A stretch of DNA of 64,000 nucleotides. Source: Leisingera sp. ANG59 (GTDB taxonomy: Bacteria; Pseudomonadota; Alphaproteobacteria; Rhodobacterales; Rhodobacteraceae). Below, piece after piece: positions 33,606 to 42,018 of the stretch. Each line of letters begins with the position of its first letter. Positions within the stretch are counted from its first letter, which is position 1. The stretch spans positions 239,964 to 303,963 of the forward strand of contig NZ_WLCM01000001.1 of NCBI RefSeq assembly GCF_013317235.1, read 5' to 3'. Under the pieces are notes generated by a model. It was not told the origin of the DNA and searched no databases. It saw nothing but the letters and a program-made list of their open reading frames with translations. The translations under genes were made by a program, and so were the position numbers.

Positions 33606-33925
33606 CCTATGCCATCGCAGGCGGGCTGCAATCCGCCGTCTACACCCATCTGACCGGCAACGCGGGCCTCACCGCCCTGGTCGGCAGCGCCATCTATGAC
33701 GCCATCCCAGCAGGTCCCTTGCCGCAGACCTATGTGGCCTTGGGATCGGAGGAGGTGCTGGACCGCTCCGACAAGACCGCAGGCGGCGCCGAGCACCGGT
33801 TCTTTGTCACCGTCACCACCGACATGGCCGGCTTTGCCACCGCCAAAGCCGCCGCCGCTGCTGTTTGCGACGCGCTGGTCGGCGCCGCGGTGCCGCTGCC
33901 GCGAGGCCAGCTGACCGGCCTCTGA
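33602..33925 (+). CDS. GTA g8, tail terminator, truncated by an in-frame TGA
   Basis: The translated part has 107 residues (GGLQSAVYTHLTGNAGLTALVGSAIYDAIPAG, EHRFFVTVTTDMAGFATAKAAAAAVCDAL) and matches the DUF3168 tail terminator family at the RcGTA g8 position. It stops at TGA 33923-33925 after GQLTGL. The same frame then stays open for 27 codons to a TGA at 34007, encoding FDRAKAERLSTGGRQITLRF and a closing RARVDDV, which is the conserved end of the family (xFxRAxAxR...FRARV). A single C-to-T change from CGA (Arg) would explain it. The product as written lacks its last strands. Confidence 0.85.
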   Translation: MTYAIAGGLQSAVYTHLTGNAGLTALVGSAIYDAIPAGPLPQTYVALGSEEVLDRSDKTAGGAEHRFFVTVTTDMAGFATAKAAAAAVCDALVGAAVPLPRGQLTGL

Positions 33926-34009
33926 TTCGACCGTGCCAAGGCTGAGCGGCTCAGCACCGGCGGCCGCCAGATCACCCTGCGCTTCCGCGCCCGTGTGGAT
34001 GACGTGTGA
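33926..34009 (+). pseudogene. Detached C-terminal part of GTA g8
   Basis: This in-frame continuation after the premature TGA encodes the 27 residues expected at the end of the tail terminator. There is no start codon or ribosome binding site of its own, so it is expressed only by stop-codon readthrough, if at all. Base use is like its neighbours. Confidence 0.75.
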
Positions 34010-34022
34010 TGTTCGAGAAACA

Positions 34023-34070
34023 GAGGGCAGCGTCCGGCCCGGTGGGGGGCGGGACGGGCGCTGCCCGGGC
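34023..34070. repeat. Palindromic repeat element, short inverted copy
   Basis: It starts GAGGGCAGCG(T)CCGGCCCGG and ends GGGACGGGCGCTGCCCGGG. It is an inverted, shortened version of the element at 28971-29058. It lies in the 124-bp gap between g8 and g9. Confidence 0.65.
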
Positions 34071-34133
34071 CTCCGGCCCAGGCGGGCTCTTCAGGAACCA
34101 TGGCCTAGCATTTGATTTTACAGGAGAAATCCC

Positions 34134-34547
34134 ATGACAGTTCAAAACGGCAAGGACCTCTTGGTCAAAGTGGACATGAATGGCGCAGGTCTTTTTGAGA
34201 CCATCGCCGGCCTGCGCGCCACAAGGATCAGCTTCAACGCCGAAAGCGTCGATGTGACAAGCCTCGAAAGCCAGGGCGGCTGGCGCGAGCTGCTGGCAGG
34301 CGCCGGTGTGCGCTCCGCCAGCATCTCCGGCTCCGGCATCTTCCGGGATGAGGCAACGGACGAACGCGCCCGGCAGCTGTTCTTTGACGGGCTGACGCCG
34401 GAGTTCCAGGTGATCATCCCAGATTTCGGCATCGTGCAGGGGCCGTTCCAGGTCACCGCACTGGAATATGCCGGCAGCCACAATGGCGAGGCGACTTATG
34501 AGCTGTCGCTCGCCAGCGCCGGCCAGCTCAGCTTTGCGGCGGTCTGA
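34134..34547 (+). CDS. GTA g9, tail tube (major tail) protein
   Basis: This 137-residue protein matches the TP901-1/RcGTA tail tube family: NGKDLLVKVDMNGAGLFETIAGLRATRISFNAESVDVTS, GWRELLAGAGVRSASISGSGIF, DGLTPEFQVIIPDFGIVQGPFQVTALEYAG and GEATYELSLASAGQLSF. Stacked hexamers would form the non-contractile tail. The start has AGGAG eight bases upstream. The large spacing from g8 suggests separate ribosome loading for this abundant protein. Confidence 0.93.
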   Translation: MTVQNGKDLLVKVDMNGAGLFETIAGLRATRISFNAESVDVTSLESQGGWRELLAGAGVRSASISGSGIFRDEATDERARQLFFDGLTPEFQVIIPDFGIVQGPFQVTALEYAGSHNGEATYELSLASAGQLSFAAV

Positions 34548-34550
34548 CCG

Positions 34551-34871
34551 ATGGTGAACCCGCATGCAGGCGAGGCGGAATTGCTCGTGAATGGATCCCC
34601 TTACGCGCTGAAGCTGACACTTGGTGCGCTGGCAGGCCTTGAGGCCGCGCTGGAGGAAGGCACGCTGGTGGATCTGGTGCAGCGGTTCGAACAGGGCCGG
34701 TTTTCCGCCCGCGATGTGCTGGCTCTGCTGGCCGCGGGTTTGCAGGGCGGCGGCCATGATTTGAGCCGCGAGGACCTTGCCTCTGCCGCCATTGGCGGCG
34801 GCCCGATGCAGGCGGTACGGGTGGCGGCGGAACTCTTGGTGCGCAGCTTTGCCGTGCCGGGTAGCCCATGA
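34551..34871 (+). CDS. GTA g10, tail assembly chaperone-like protein
   Basis: This 106-residue protein of the GTA gp10 family lies between the tail tube and tape measure genes, where tail assembly chaperones lie in phages. It contains NGSPYALKLTLGALAGLEAALEEGTLVDLVQRFEQGRFSARDV and a short helical end. It begins four bases after g9 and overlaps g10.1 by four bases (ATGA). The role as chaperone is inferred from position and family. Confidence 0.88.
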   Translation: MVNPHAGEAELLVNGSPYALKLTLGALAGLEAALEEGTLVDLVQRFEQGRFSARDVLALLAAGLQGGGHDLSREDLASAAIGGGPMQAVRVAAELLVRSFAVPGSP

Positions 34872-35083
34872 GTGGGCTCGACTGGCCCGCCCTGATGCGC
34901 GCCGGGATGGCTGGGCTGAAACTGCTGCCGCGCGATTTCTGGGAGCTGACACCCGCGGAACTGCGGCTGATGCTGGGCGAGGCCGCGGCGCCGCAGCCGC
35001 TGGGGCGTGACCGGCTGGCAGCGCTGATGGCGGCCTTCCCGGACGCCGCCTTCCCGAAGAACAAGGAGACAACAGATGACTGA
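34868..35083 (+). CDS. GTA g10.1, rcc01693-family protein
   Basis: This 71-residue protein has the conserved short pattern PRDFWELTPAELRLMLG typical of the small gene between g10 and g11 in gene transfer agents. This is the equivalent of a G/T-type tail assembly chaperone pair, but encoded as separate overlapping genes rather than by frameshift. It ends in a lysine/aspartate-rich tail overlapping the start of g11. Confidence 0.88.
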   Translation: MSGLDWPALMRAGMAGLKLLPRDFWELTPAELRLMLGEAAAPQPLGRDRLAALMAAFPDAAFPKNKETTDD

Positions 35084-35735
35084 CTCATCGTCGATGGCAG
35101 AACTGGAACTGCAGGGCGAGGCTTTGGGAGAAGCGCTGGACGGTGCCTCAGACATGGCCGCCGCCTTTGCAGAAGTGCTGGGGCGGGTCAAGGAGGGGTT
35201 TTCCGAGACCGGCCGCGACGCCCAGATTCTGGACCGCAGTCTTTCCAAGGGCTTGCGCCGCGCATTTGACGATCTGGTGTTTGACGGCGCCAGCCTGTCA
35301 GAGGCGATGGACACGCTGGCGCGCTCAATGATCCGCACCACCTATAACGCGGCGATGAAACCGGTCACCAACCACGTGGGCGGGCTGATCTCCGACGGTT
35401 TCGGCAGCCTCATCGACAGCATCCTGCCTTTCGCCAACGGCGCAGCCTTCAGCCAGGGCAAGGTGATGCCTTTTGCCAAGGGCGGAATCGTGACCGGCCC
35501 CACGACCTTTCCGATGCGCGGAGCCACCGGGCTGATGGGCGAAGCGGGGCCGGAGGCGATCCTGCCATTGACCCGCGGCGCCGATGGGTCACTGGGCGTC
35601 CGCAGCCAGGGCGGCGGCGCGGTCAACGTGGTGATGAATGTCAGAACGCCGGACGTCAAAGGCTTTGAACGCAGCCGCAGCCAGATCGCGGCACAGCTCA
35701 GCCGCGCGCTGAGCCGCGGCGGGCGCAACCGTTAA
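35076..35735 (+). CDS. GTA g11, short tape measure protein
   Basis: This 219-residue tape measure, much shorter than phage versions, is consistent with the short GTA tail. The N-terminus is helical (ELELQGEALGEALDGASDMAAAFAEVLGRV). The middle resembles the lambda-type tail tape domain (QILDRSLSKGLRRAFDDLVFDGASLSEAMDTLARSM). A glycine-rich C-terminus contains the widespread tape measure motif FAKGGIVTGPTTFPMRGATGLMGEAGPEAILPLTRGADGSLGV. It overlaps g10.1 by eight bases. Confidence 0.92.
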   Translation: MTDSSSMAELELQGEALGEALDGASDMAAAFAEVLGRVKEGFSETGRDAQILDRSLSKGLRRAFDDLVFDGASLSEAMDTLARSMIRTTYNAAMKPVTNHVGGLISDGFGSLIDSILPFANGAAFSQGKVMPFAKGGIVTGPTTFPMRGATGLMGEAGPEAILPLTRGADGSLGVRSQGGGAVNVVMNVRTPDVKGFERSRSQIAAQLSRALSRGGRNR

Positions 35736-35752
35736 GGATGGAGGGTAACCTG

Positions 35753-36385
35753 ATGAATTTCCACGAAGTCCGCTTTCCCGCCTCGCTCAGCTTCGGCTCC
35801 GTCGGCGGACCTGAGAGGCGCACCGATGTGGTGACGCTCGCGAACGGGTTTGAAGAGCGCAACACCCCCTGGGCGCACTCCCGCCGCCGCTATGACGCCG
35901 GGCTGGGCCTGCGCGCGCTGGAGGATATTGAAACCCTGATTGCCTTCTTCGAGGCCCGTCAGGGGCAGCTCTATGGCTTCCGCTGGAAGGATTGGAGCGA
36001 CTACAAATCCGCCCGGCCCAGCGCCGGGGTGGCGTTTGACGATCAGGTGATCGCGACGGGTGACGGCAGCACCGCGACCTTCCAGCTGGCCAAAACCTAT
36101 CGCTCCGGGGAATTCACGTATAAGCGCCCGATTGCAAAGCCGGTGGCGGGGACGGTGCGGGTCGGTATTGAACAGGATGAGCTGCGCGAAGGCGTCGATT
36201 ACGAGCTCGACACCGCAACCGGCCTGATCACCCTGGCGCATCCGCCGGAGGTTGGCCTGAGCATCAATGCGGGCTTTGAGTTTGACGTGCCGGTGCGGTT
36301 TGACACCGCCAGCATCCAGACCAGTGTGGCCTCCTTTCAGGCAGGCGAGGCGCCTGCGGTGCCGGTAGTGGAGGTGCGGGTATGA
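35753..36385 (+). CDS. GTA g12, distal tail protein (DUF2460)
   Basis: This 210-residue protein matches the TIGR02217/DUF2460 family: NFHEVRFPASLSFGSVGGPERRTDVVTLANGFEERN, RRRYDAGLGLRALEDIETLIAFFEARQGQLYGFRWKDWSDYKS, YRSGEFTYKRPIAKPV and FDVPVRFDTASIQTSVASFQAGE. In RcGTA it forms the ring that starts the baseplate. The second ATG is used because GGAGG lies eight bases before it. Its stop overlaps g13. Confidence 0.94.
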   Translation: MNFHEVRFPASLSFGSVGGPERRTDVVTLANGFEERNTPWAHSRRRYDAGLGLRALEDIETLIAFFEARQGQLYGFRWKDWSDYKSARPSAGVAFDDQVIATGDGSTATFQLAKTYRSGEFTYKRPIAKPVAGTVRVGIEQDELREGVDYELDTATGLITLAHPPEVGLSINAGFEFDVPVRFDTASIQTSVASFQAGEAPAVPVVEVRV

Positions 36386-37269
36386 CTAGCCGTTCCAACG
36401 CTTTACGGGACCATCTTCAATCCGGCATCACCACTGTCTGCCGTGCCTGGGCGCTGGAGCGCAGCGATGGGTCCGTGCTGGGGTTCACCGATCATGACTG
36501 TGTGCTGATGTTCGACGGTGTCACTTTCCAGCCCGGCAGCGGCCTGACGGCGCGGGCGGTTCAGCAGGCCACCGGCCTCTCGGTCGACAACACCGAGGCG
36601 CTGGGGGTGCTGAGCGACGCTGCGGTTCGGGAGGAAGACATCGAGGCAGGCCGGTTCGACGGCGCCGAGGTGCGCTGCTGGCTGGTCAACTGGCGGGATG
36701 TCTCTATGCGCTGGCTGCAGCTCCGCGGCTCCATCGGCGAGATCCGCCGCGCGGGCGGAGCTTTTGAAGCGGAACTGCGCGGGCTCACTGAGGCGCTGAA
36801 CCAGCCGCTGGGGCGGATCTATCAGACGCCCTGCACGGCGGTTCTGGGCGACGGGGCCTGCCAATTCGATCTGGAGACGCCCGGGTATGCCACAGAACTG
36901 GAGGCAGTGGAGATTGGCCGCAGTGAGGAGTTTCTCTGGGGCGCGCTGCCGGGGTTTGAGCCGGGCTGGTTTGCCGGCGGGCGCCTGACGGTGCTGAGCG
37001 GCGGCGCCCAAGGTCTCTGGTCGGCGGTAAAGGCGGATCAGAGCGATGCCGCCGGGCGCAGGATCACTTTGTGGGAACCGGTCCGCGCTGAAGTGCAGCG
37101 GGGCGATTTGGTGCGGCTGGAGGCCGGCTGCGACAAGCGCATGGAAACCTGCCGGCTGAAGTTCAACAACCTTCTGAATTTCCAGGGATTCCCCGACATT
37201 CCGGGGGAGGATTGGATCATGGCGGTGCCGCGGCAGTCCGGCATGAACACCGGGGGCAGCCGCAGATGA
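36382..37269 (+). CDS. GTA g13, baseplate hub protein (DUF2163)
   Basis: This 295-residue protein matches the TIGR02218/DUF2163 family with a C-terminal BR0599-type domain. The N-terminal half contains CRAWALERSDGSVLGFTDHDCVLMFDGVTFQPGSG and VRCWLVNWRDVSMRWLQLRGSIGEIRR. The C-terminal half has four cysteines in two pairs (TPCTAVLGDGACQFDL and GCDKRMETCRLKFNN), a spacing consistent with a metal or iron-sulfur site in the hub. It overlaps both g12 and g14 by four bases. Confidence 0.94.
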   Translation: MTSRSNALRDHLQSGITTVCRAWALERSDGSVLGFTDHDCVLMFDGVTFQPGSGLTARAVQQATGLSVDNTEALGVLSDAAVREEDIEAGRFDGAEVRCWLVNWRDVSMRWLQLRGSIGEIRRAGGAFEAELRGLTEALNQPLGRIYQTPCTAVLGDGACQFDLETPGYATELEAVEIGRSEEFLWGALPGFEPGWFAGGRLTVLSGGAQGLWSAVKADQSDAAGRRITLWEPVRAEVQRGDLVRLEAGCDKRMETCRLKFNNLLNFQGFPDIPGEDWIMAVPRQSGMNTGGSRR

Positions 37270-37727
37270 GCCGGGTGGTCGAGGCTGCGCGGGGCTGGAT
37301 CGGCACGCCCTATGTGCACCAGGCGTCCTGCAAGGGCGCGGGCTGCGACTGCCTGGGGCTGATCCGGGGCCTGTGGCGCGAGCTTTACGGCTCTGAGCCC
37401 GAGGCGCCGCCCGCCTATACGATGGACTGGTCCGAACCGCAGAGCGCCGAGGCGCTTTGGCAGGCCGCGGCACGGTATCTGCTGACGAAACCTTTGGCCG
37501 AGGCTGCGCCCGGCGATGTGATCCTGTTCCGGATGCGCCAGGGATCGGTGGCGAAGCATCTGGGAGTGCAATCGGGGGTAACAGGCTTGAGGGCAGCGCC
37601 CGGCCCGGTGGAAGTCCCAGCGTTCATCCACGCCTATGCCGGCCACGGGGTTGTCGAAAGCCCGTTGAGCCCGCCCTGGCAGCGCCGAATCGTGGCGCGC
37701 TTTCTTTTCCCGAAGGAGCTGATCTGA
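37266..37727 (+). CDS. GTA g14, NlpC/P60 cell-wall peptidase
   Basis: This 153-residue cysteine peptidase carried in the tail cuts recipient peptidoglycan. The N-terminal ARGWIGTPYVHQASCKGAGCDCLGLIRGLW holds the catalytic Cys29 (DCLGL). The histidine is in VAKHLGVQ, and the closing IHAYAGHGVVESPLSPPWQRRIVARF is typical of the family. Residues 108-115 (LRAAPGPV) are encoded by a 25-base copy of a palindromic repeat found elsewhere in the cluster; they interrupt the usual short link between GVQ and FIHAY. Starts and stops overlap both neighbours. Confidence 0.93.
   Translation: MSRVVEAARGWIGTPYVHQASCKGAGCDCLGLIRGLWRELYGSEPEAPPAYTMDWSEPQSAEALWQAAARYLLTKPLAEAAPGDVILFRMRQGSVAKHLGVQSGVTGLRAAPGPVEVPAFIHAYAGHGVVESPLSPPWQRRIVARFLFPKELI
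37587..37611 (+). repeat. Fragment of the palindromic repeat inside the g14 coding sequence
   Basis: GAGGGCAGCGCCCGGCCCGG plus TGG matches the start of the short copy at 34023 with one mismatch in 23 bases. It is in frame and adds about eight residues to the peptidase. Confidence 0.6.
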
Positions 37728-40700
37728 TGGCAACCATACTTCTCTCTGCCGCCGGCGCGGCGGTTGGCGGCGCAATCGGCGGCACCGTGGCGGGGCTGTC
37801 CTCGGCGGTGATCGGCCGCGCGGTGGGCGCCACCCTGGGCCGGATGATCGACGAACGGCTTCTCGGTTCCGGCGCCGATCCGGTGGAGACCGGCAAGGTG
37901 GACCGCTTCCGCCTGACCCAGGCCAGCGAAGGGGCGCCGGTGGCGCAGGTCTATGGCCGGATGCGGCTGGGCGGGCAGGTGATCTGGTCCTCGCGCTTTC
38001 TAGAAACTTCCCAGACCAGCGGCGGCGGCGGCAAGGGGCGGCCAAGCCAGCCGCAGGTGACCAGCTACAGCTATTCGGTGTCCTTGGCGGTGGCGCTGTG
38101 CGAGGGCGAGATCGCCAGCGTTTCGCGCGTTTGGGCCGATGGTGAGGAAATGGCGCCGAAGGATCTGAACATGACCGTTTACCGCGGCACCGCGGATCAG
38201 CTGCCGGACCCGGTGATGGAGGCGATCGAAGGGCCCGGGCAGGTGCCCGCCTACCGCGGCACCGCCTATGTGGTGATGGAAAATCTCGAGCTGGGACGGT
38301 TCGGCAACCGGGTGCCGCAGTTCTCCTTTGATGTACTGCGCCCGGAACAGTCGGCCAGCAGCACCTATGCGCAGGACCTGGGCCAGCTGGTGCAGGGGGT
38401 GGCGCTGATGCCCGGCACCGGCGAATACTCCCTTGCCGCGGATGTGGTCCAGTATTCCGGCGGGCCCGGCGATGCCATGGCCGCAAATGAGCATACGCCC
38501 AGCGGCCTGAGCGACCTCAAGACCTCGCTGAACGCGCTGGAGGCGGAGCTGCCGGCCTGCGGCGCGGCCTCGCTGATTGTGTCCTGGTTCGGAGATGATC
38601 TGCGCTGCGGCAACTGCACGCTGAAGCCCAAGGTGGAGCATAAAGACGCCGAGGGGAACGTGGCCTGGACCGTCAGCGGCGTGACCCGCGCAGGTGCAGA
38701 GGAGGTGCTGAAGGCGGACGGCGAACCGCTTTATGGCGGCACCCCGGCGGATGCCTCGGTGATCCAAGCGATCCGCGAAATGCAGGGACGGGGCCTGCGG
38801 GTGATGTTCTACCCGTTCATCCTGATGGAGCAGGCCGAAGGCAACGCGCTGCCCGACCCCTGGACCGGCGGCGCCAGCCAGCCGCATCTGCCCTGGCGCG
38901 GACGGATCACCCTGTCCGCGGCGCCGGGCCAGCCGGGATCGCCGGATGGGACCGCGGCGGCGGATGCGGAGGTGGCGGCGTTTTTCGGAACCGTCACTGC
39001 GGCGGATTTCACTGTGGCTGATGGCACCGTGGCCTATAGCGGCCCGGACGAATGGAGCCTCAGCCGCTTCATCCTGCACAATGCGGCGCTGTGCGCGGCG
39101 GCGGGCGGGGTGGAGGCGTTTTGCATCAGCTCCGAGATGCGGGCGCTGACCCAGATCCGCGGCGCCGGCGGTTTCCCTGCTGTTCAAAGGCTGAAGGCGC
39201 TGGCGTCGGAGGTGCGGGCGCTGCTGGGTGCGGAGACCAAGATCGGCTATGCCGCCGATTGGTCGGAATACTGGGGGTATCAGTCGCCGGAGGGTGACCG
39301 CTACTTCCACCTCGATCCGCTGTGGGCGGATGAAAACATCGACTTCATCGGCATCGACAACTACATGCCTCTGTCCGACTGGCGCGAGGGCGAGGAACAC
39401 CTGGACGCGCAAGCGGGCGTGCCTGCGGTCTATGACCTCGATTACCTGCGCGGTAATGTCGAGGGCGGCGAGGGGTTTGAGTGGTATTACCATTCCCCTG
39501 AAGCGCGGGAGGCGCAGATCAGGACGCCGATCACCGACGGCGCGCATGATGAGGCCTGGGTGTGGCGTTACAAGGATATCCGCAGCTGGTGGATGCAGGA
39601 GCACCACGAACGCATCGGCGGGGTTAGGCAGGCCGTGCCGACCGACTGGGTGCCGCAATCGAAGCCGATCTGGTTCACCGAACTGGGCTGCGCCGCGATC
39701 GACAGGGGCACAAATCAGCCCAACAAGTTTCTGGATCCGAAAAGCTCTGAATCGAAACTGCCGCGTTATTCCAACGGGTTGCGGGACGATCTGATGCAGA
39801 TCGCCTATCTGCGCGCCTTTCTGGGATATTGGCGAGAGACCGCCAATAACCCGGTGTCCGAGGAATACGGCGGGCCAATGCTGGATATGTACAACGCCTA
39901 TGTCTGGGCCTGGGACGCGCGTCCGTTTCCGGTCTTCCCGAGCCGGCTGGAGATCTGGAACGACGGCGAGAATTACCTGCGCGGCCATTGGCTGAACGGG
40001 CGCGCCGGGCAGCGCACGCTGGCCTCGGTGGTGGAGGAAATCTGCCGCAGTGCAGGCCTTTATGACATTGATGTCACCGGGCTCTACGGTGTGGTGCATG
40101 GGTTTGTGAACCCGGATGTCGCGGATGCCCGTGCGGTGCTGCAGCCGCTGATGCTGCGGTACGGGTTTGACGCGGTGGAACGCGACGGTGTGCTGAGGTT
40201 CCGGATGCGCAAGGGGACCGGGGCAGAGGCGCTGAGCCTTGAGCATCTGGCCGACAGCGATGAGTTGGACGGAAGCCTGGAGCTGAGCCGCGCCAGCGAA
40301 GCGGAACTGGCGGGCCGGGTGCGGCTGCGGTTCACGGAATGGGGCGGCGACCATGCGGTAGGTTCGGTCGAGGCGGTGCTGCCGGATGAGGAAACGCATA
40401 GCGTCAGCCAGAACGAGCTGCCGCTGGCGCTGACCCGGGCCGAGGCGCGCCAGACCGTCGCCCGCTGGCTGGCGGAGGCGCGGATTTCGCGCGACACCGC
40501 GCGGTTCATGCTGCCGCCCTCGCTGCTGCATCTTGGGGCGGGGGATGTGGTGTCGCTGCCTGTTGAAGGCAAGGAACAGCTCTACCGCATCGATAGGGTG
40601 GAGCAGGCGGAGGCGCAGATGGTGGAGGCGGTCAGGATCGAGCCGGGCACCTATGATCTGGCTGAGGTGGCGGAGGAGCTGCCGGGGGTCAACGCCTTTG

Positions 40701-41641
40701 CCGCGCCGGGGCCGGTGCTGCCGCTGTTCCTGGATCTGCCCTTGATGCGCGGCGATGAGGTGCCGCACGCGCCGCATCTGGCGCTGACCGCGGCGGCCTG
40801 GCCGGGGAGCGTGGCGGTTTACGGTTCCGAGGCGGATGAGAATTACGCGCTGGAACACGTGGTTGCGGCGCGGCAGGTGGTCGGGGTCACGGAAACACCG
40901 CTGTTTGCCGCCGGGGCCGGGCGCTGGGACCTGGGCGCGGACCTGCAGGTGAAGCTGATCTCCGGTTCCCTGGAGAGCCGCACGGCGGAGGCGGTGCTGA
41001 ACGGGGCCAATGCGACTGCCATCGGCGACGGCACGCCGGGCAACTGGGAGCTGTTCCAGTTCCGCGACGCAGAGCTGATTGCGCCGCAGACCTACCTGCT
41101 GCGGGGCCGCCTGCGCGGCCAGCAGGGCACCGATGCTCTGATGCCGGATGTCTGGCCTGCGGGCTCATACATGGTGCTGCTGGACGGCACCCCGGTGCAG
41201 ATGGACCTGGCGCCGGAACAGCGCCGACGCCTGCGGCATTACCGGATCGGCCCGGCCCGGCGGGCGCTGGAGGATCCCTCCTACGTGCATCAGCAGGAGG
41301 CGTTCGAGGGCATTGGCCTGCGCCCCTATGCGCCGGCGCATCTGCGGCTGGAGGGGGCTTTGGGCGCGGACATCACAGCCGGCTGGGTGCGGCGCACCCG
41401 GATCGAGGGCGACAGCTGGGAGCTGGAAGAGTTGCCTCTGGGCGAGGAGTTTGAATCCTACCGCATCCGGGTGATGCGCGGCTCCACTGTCCTGCGGGAG
41501 GAAGCCTCTGCAATGCCGTCCTGGAGCTATCCGGCGGCCGCCCAGGCAGCGGACGCGGTGCAAGCGGGGGATGTGCTGGAAGTGGCGCAGCGCTCGGCCC
41601 GTTTCGGCGCCGGGCCAGCGGCGCGGCTGGTGCTGGGATGA
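37727..41641 (+). CDS. GTA g15, tail tip / megatron protein
   Basis: This 1304-residue protein is the large central tip of the GTA tail. The N-terminus is glycine- and alanine-rich and hydrophobic (LSAAGAAVGGAIGGTVAGL), then a connecting domain (AQVYGRMRLGGQVIWSSRF). Residues about 340-740 form the GTA TIM-barrel glycoside-hydrolase-like domain (MFYPFILMEQ, FCISSEMRALTQIRGAG, IGYAADWSEYWGY, IDFIGIDNYMPLSDWR, WFTELGCAAIDRG). Residues about 760-930 form a phage tail-3 type domain. Fibronectin-like C-terminal segments follow. Its start overlaps the g14 stop; the length matches the family. Confidence 0.95.
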   Translation: MATILLSAAGAAVGGAIGGTVAGLSSAVIGRAVGATLGRMIDERLLGSGADPVETGKVDRFRLTQASEGAPVAQVYGRMRLGGQVIWSSRFLETSQTSGGGGKGRPSQPQVTSYSYSVSLAVALCEGEIASVSRVWADGEEMAPKDLNMTVYRGTADQLPDPVMEAIEGPGQVPAYRGTAYVVMENLELGRFGNRVPQFSFDVLRPEQSASSTYAQDLGQLVQGVALMPGTGEYSLAADVVQYSGGPGDAMAANEHTPSGLSDLKTSLNALEAELPACGAASLIVSWFGDDLRCGNCTLKPKVEHKDAEGNVAWTVSGVTRAGAEEVLKADGEPLYGGTPADASVIQAIREMQGRGLRVMFYPFILMEQAEGNALPDPWTGGASQPHLPWRGRITLSAAPGQPGSPDGTAAADAEVAAFFGTVTAADFTVADGTVAYSGPDEWSLSRFILHNAALCAAAGGVEAFCISSEMRALTQIRGAGGFPAVQRLKALASEVRALLGAETKIGYAADWSEYWGYQSPEGDRYFHLDPLWADENIDFIGIDNYMPLSDWREGEEHLDAQAGVPAVYDLDYLRGNVEGGEGFEWYYHSPEAREAQIRTPITDGAHDEAWVWRYKDIRSWWMQEHHERIGGVRQAVPTDWVPQSKPIWFTELGCAAIDRGTNQPNKFLDPKSSESKLPRYSNGLRDDLMQIAYLRAFLGYWRETANNPVSEEYGGPMLDMYNAYVWAWDARPFPVFPSRLEIWNDGENYLRGHWLNGRAGQRTLASVVEEICRSAGLYDIDVTGLYGVVHGFVNPDVADARAVLQPLMLRYGFDAVERDGVLRFRMRKGTGAEALSLEHLADSDELDGSLELSRASEAELAGRVRLRFTEWGGDHAVGSVEAVLPDEETHSVSQNELPLALTRAEARQTVARWLAEARISRDTARFMLPPSLLHLGAGDVVSLPVEGKEQLYRIDRVEQAEAQMVEAVRIEPGTYDLAEVAEELPGVNAFAAPGPVLPLFLDLPLMRGDEVPHAPHLALTAAAWPGSVAVYGSEADENYALEHVVAARQVVGVTETPLFAAGAGRWDLGADLQVKLISGSLESRTAEAVLNGANATAIGDGTPGNWELFQFRDAELIAPQTYLLRGRLRGQQGTDALMPDVWPAGSYMVLLDGTPVQMDLAPEQRRRLRHYRIGPARRALEDPSYVHQQEAFEGIGLRPYAPAHLRLEGALGADITAGWVRRTRIEGDSWELEELPLGEEFESYRIRVMRGSTVLREEASAMPSWSYPAAAQAADAVQAGDVLEVAQRSARFGAGPAARLVLG

Positions 41642-41946
41642 TCCGCCCGGTGCTGCCCGGCGATGTGTCTGCGGTGGCGCGGGCCTTGCTGGCGGTGCCG
41701 GAGGGCGGGCGCCAGCAGCTGTGCCGCCGCATATTCGGCGGTGCCGAGGAGGCAGCGGTGCATTGCCGCCTGTTCGGCCGTCCTCACCCGCACTGGGGCG
41801 ACGGGAGCTTAAGCGCAGCAGCCCGGCAGTACCTGCTGGCGGTGGAACCGTTTCTGGATGATGCTGAGTATCTCATTTGCACCCGGCTGGTGCTGCGGGA
41901 ACTGGCGGCAGCGCTTGAGGCGGACGCAGCTTGCCCCGCCCGCTGA
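41638..41946 (+). CDS. Small protein coupled to GTA g15
   Basis: This 102-residue soluble protein overlaps the g15 stop by four bases (GGATGA), so it is translated with the GTA cluster. It contains VAVPEGGRQQLCRRIFGGAEEA-like helices, RPHPHWGDGSLSAAA, and a helical end AEYLICTRLVLRELAAALEA. No catalytic motif is visible. Conserved overlap with g15 in related genomes would suggest a GTA-associated role; I cannot confirm that from one sequence. Confidence 0.75.
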   Translation: MIRPVLPGDVSAVARALLAVPEGGRQQLCRRIFGGAEEAAVHCRLFGRPHPHWGDGSLSAAARQYLLAVEPFLDDAEYLICTRLVLRELAAALEADAACPAR

Positions 41947-42018
41947 ACAGAGCCGGGAACCTGTCCATCCAGCAGTTGGGCGTGGTGCCTGCGGCTCGAT
42001 TCCGGGCAGGGTGCAGTA

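Larger units (their letters stand above)
27137..41946 (+). mobile_element. RcGTA-type gene transfer agent structural cluster
   Basis: Genes g1 to g15 are all on one strand and in the canonical order of the Rhodobacter capsulatus gene transfer agent, including the small g3.5 and g10.1 genes. Such clusters encode phage-like particles that package random host DNA; they are vertically inherited and not self-transmitting. Everything needed for head and tail is present, but the tail terminator gene has a premature stop. Regulators and the lysis, spike and fibre loci are not in this window. Confidence 0.93.

Noticed and set aside
38000..40858. A 952-codon open frame antisense to GTA g15
   Set aside because: It mirrors the g15 reading frame in very GC-rich DNA; the translation is Arg/His/Pro-rich with no domain, and the sense gene is a well-supported family member.
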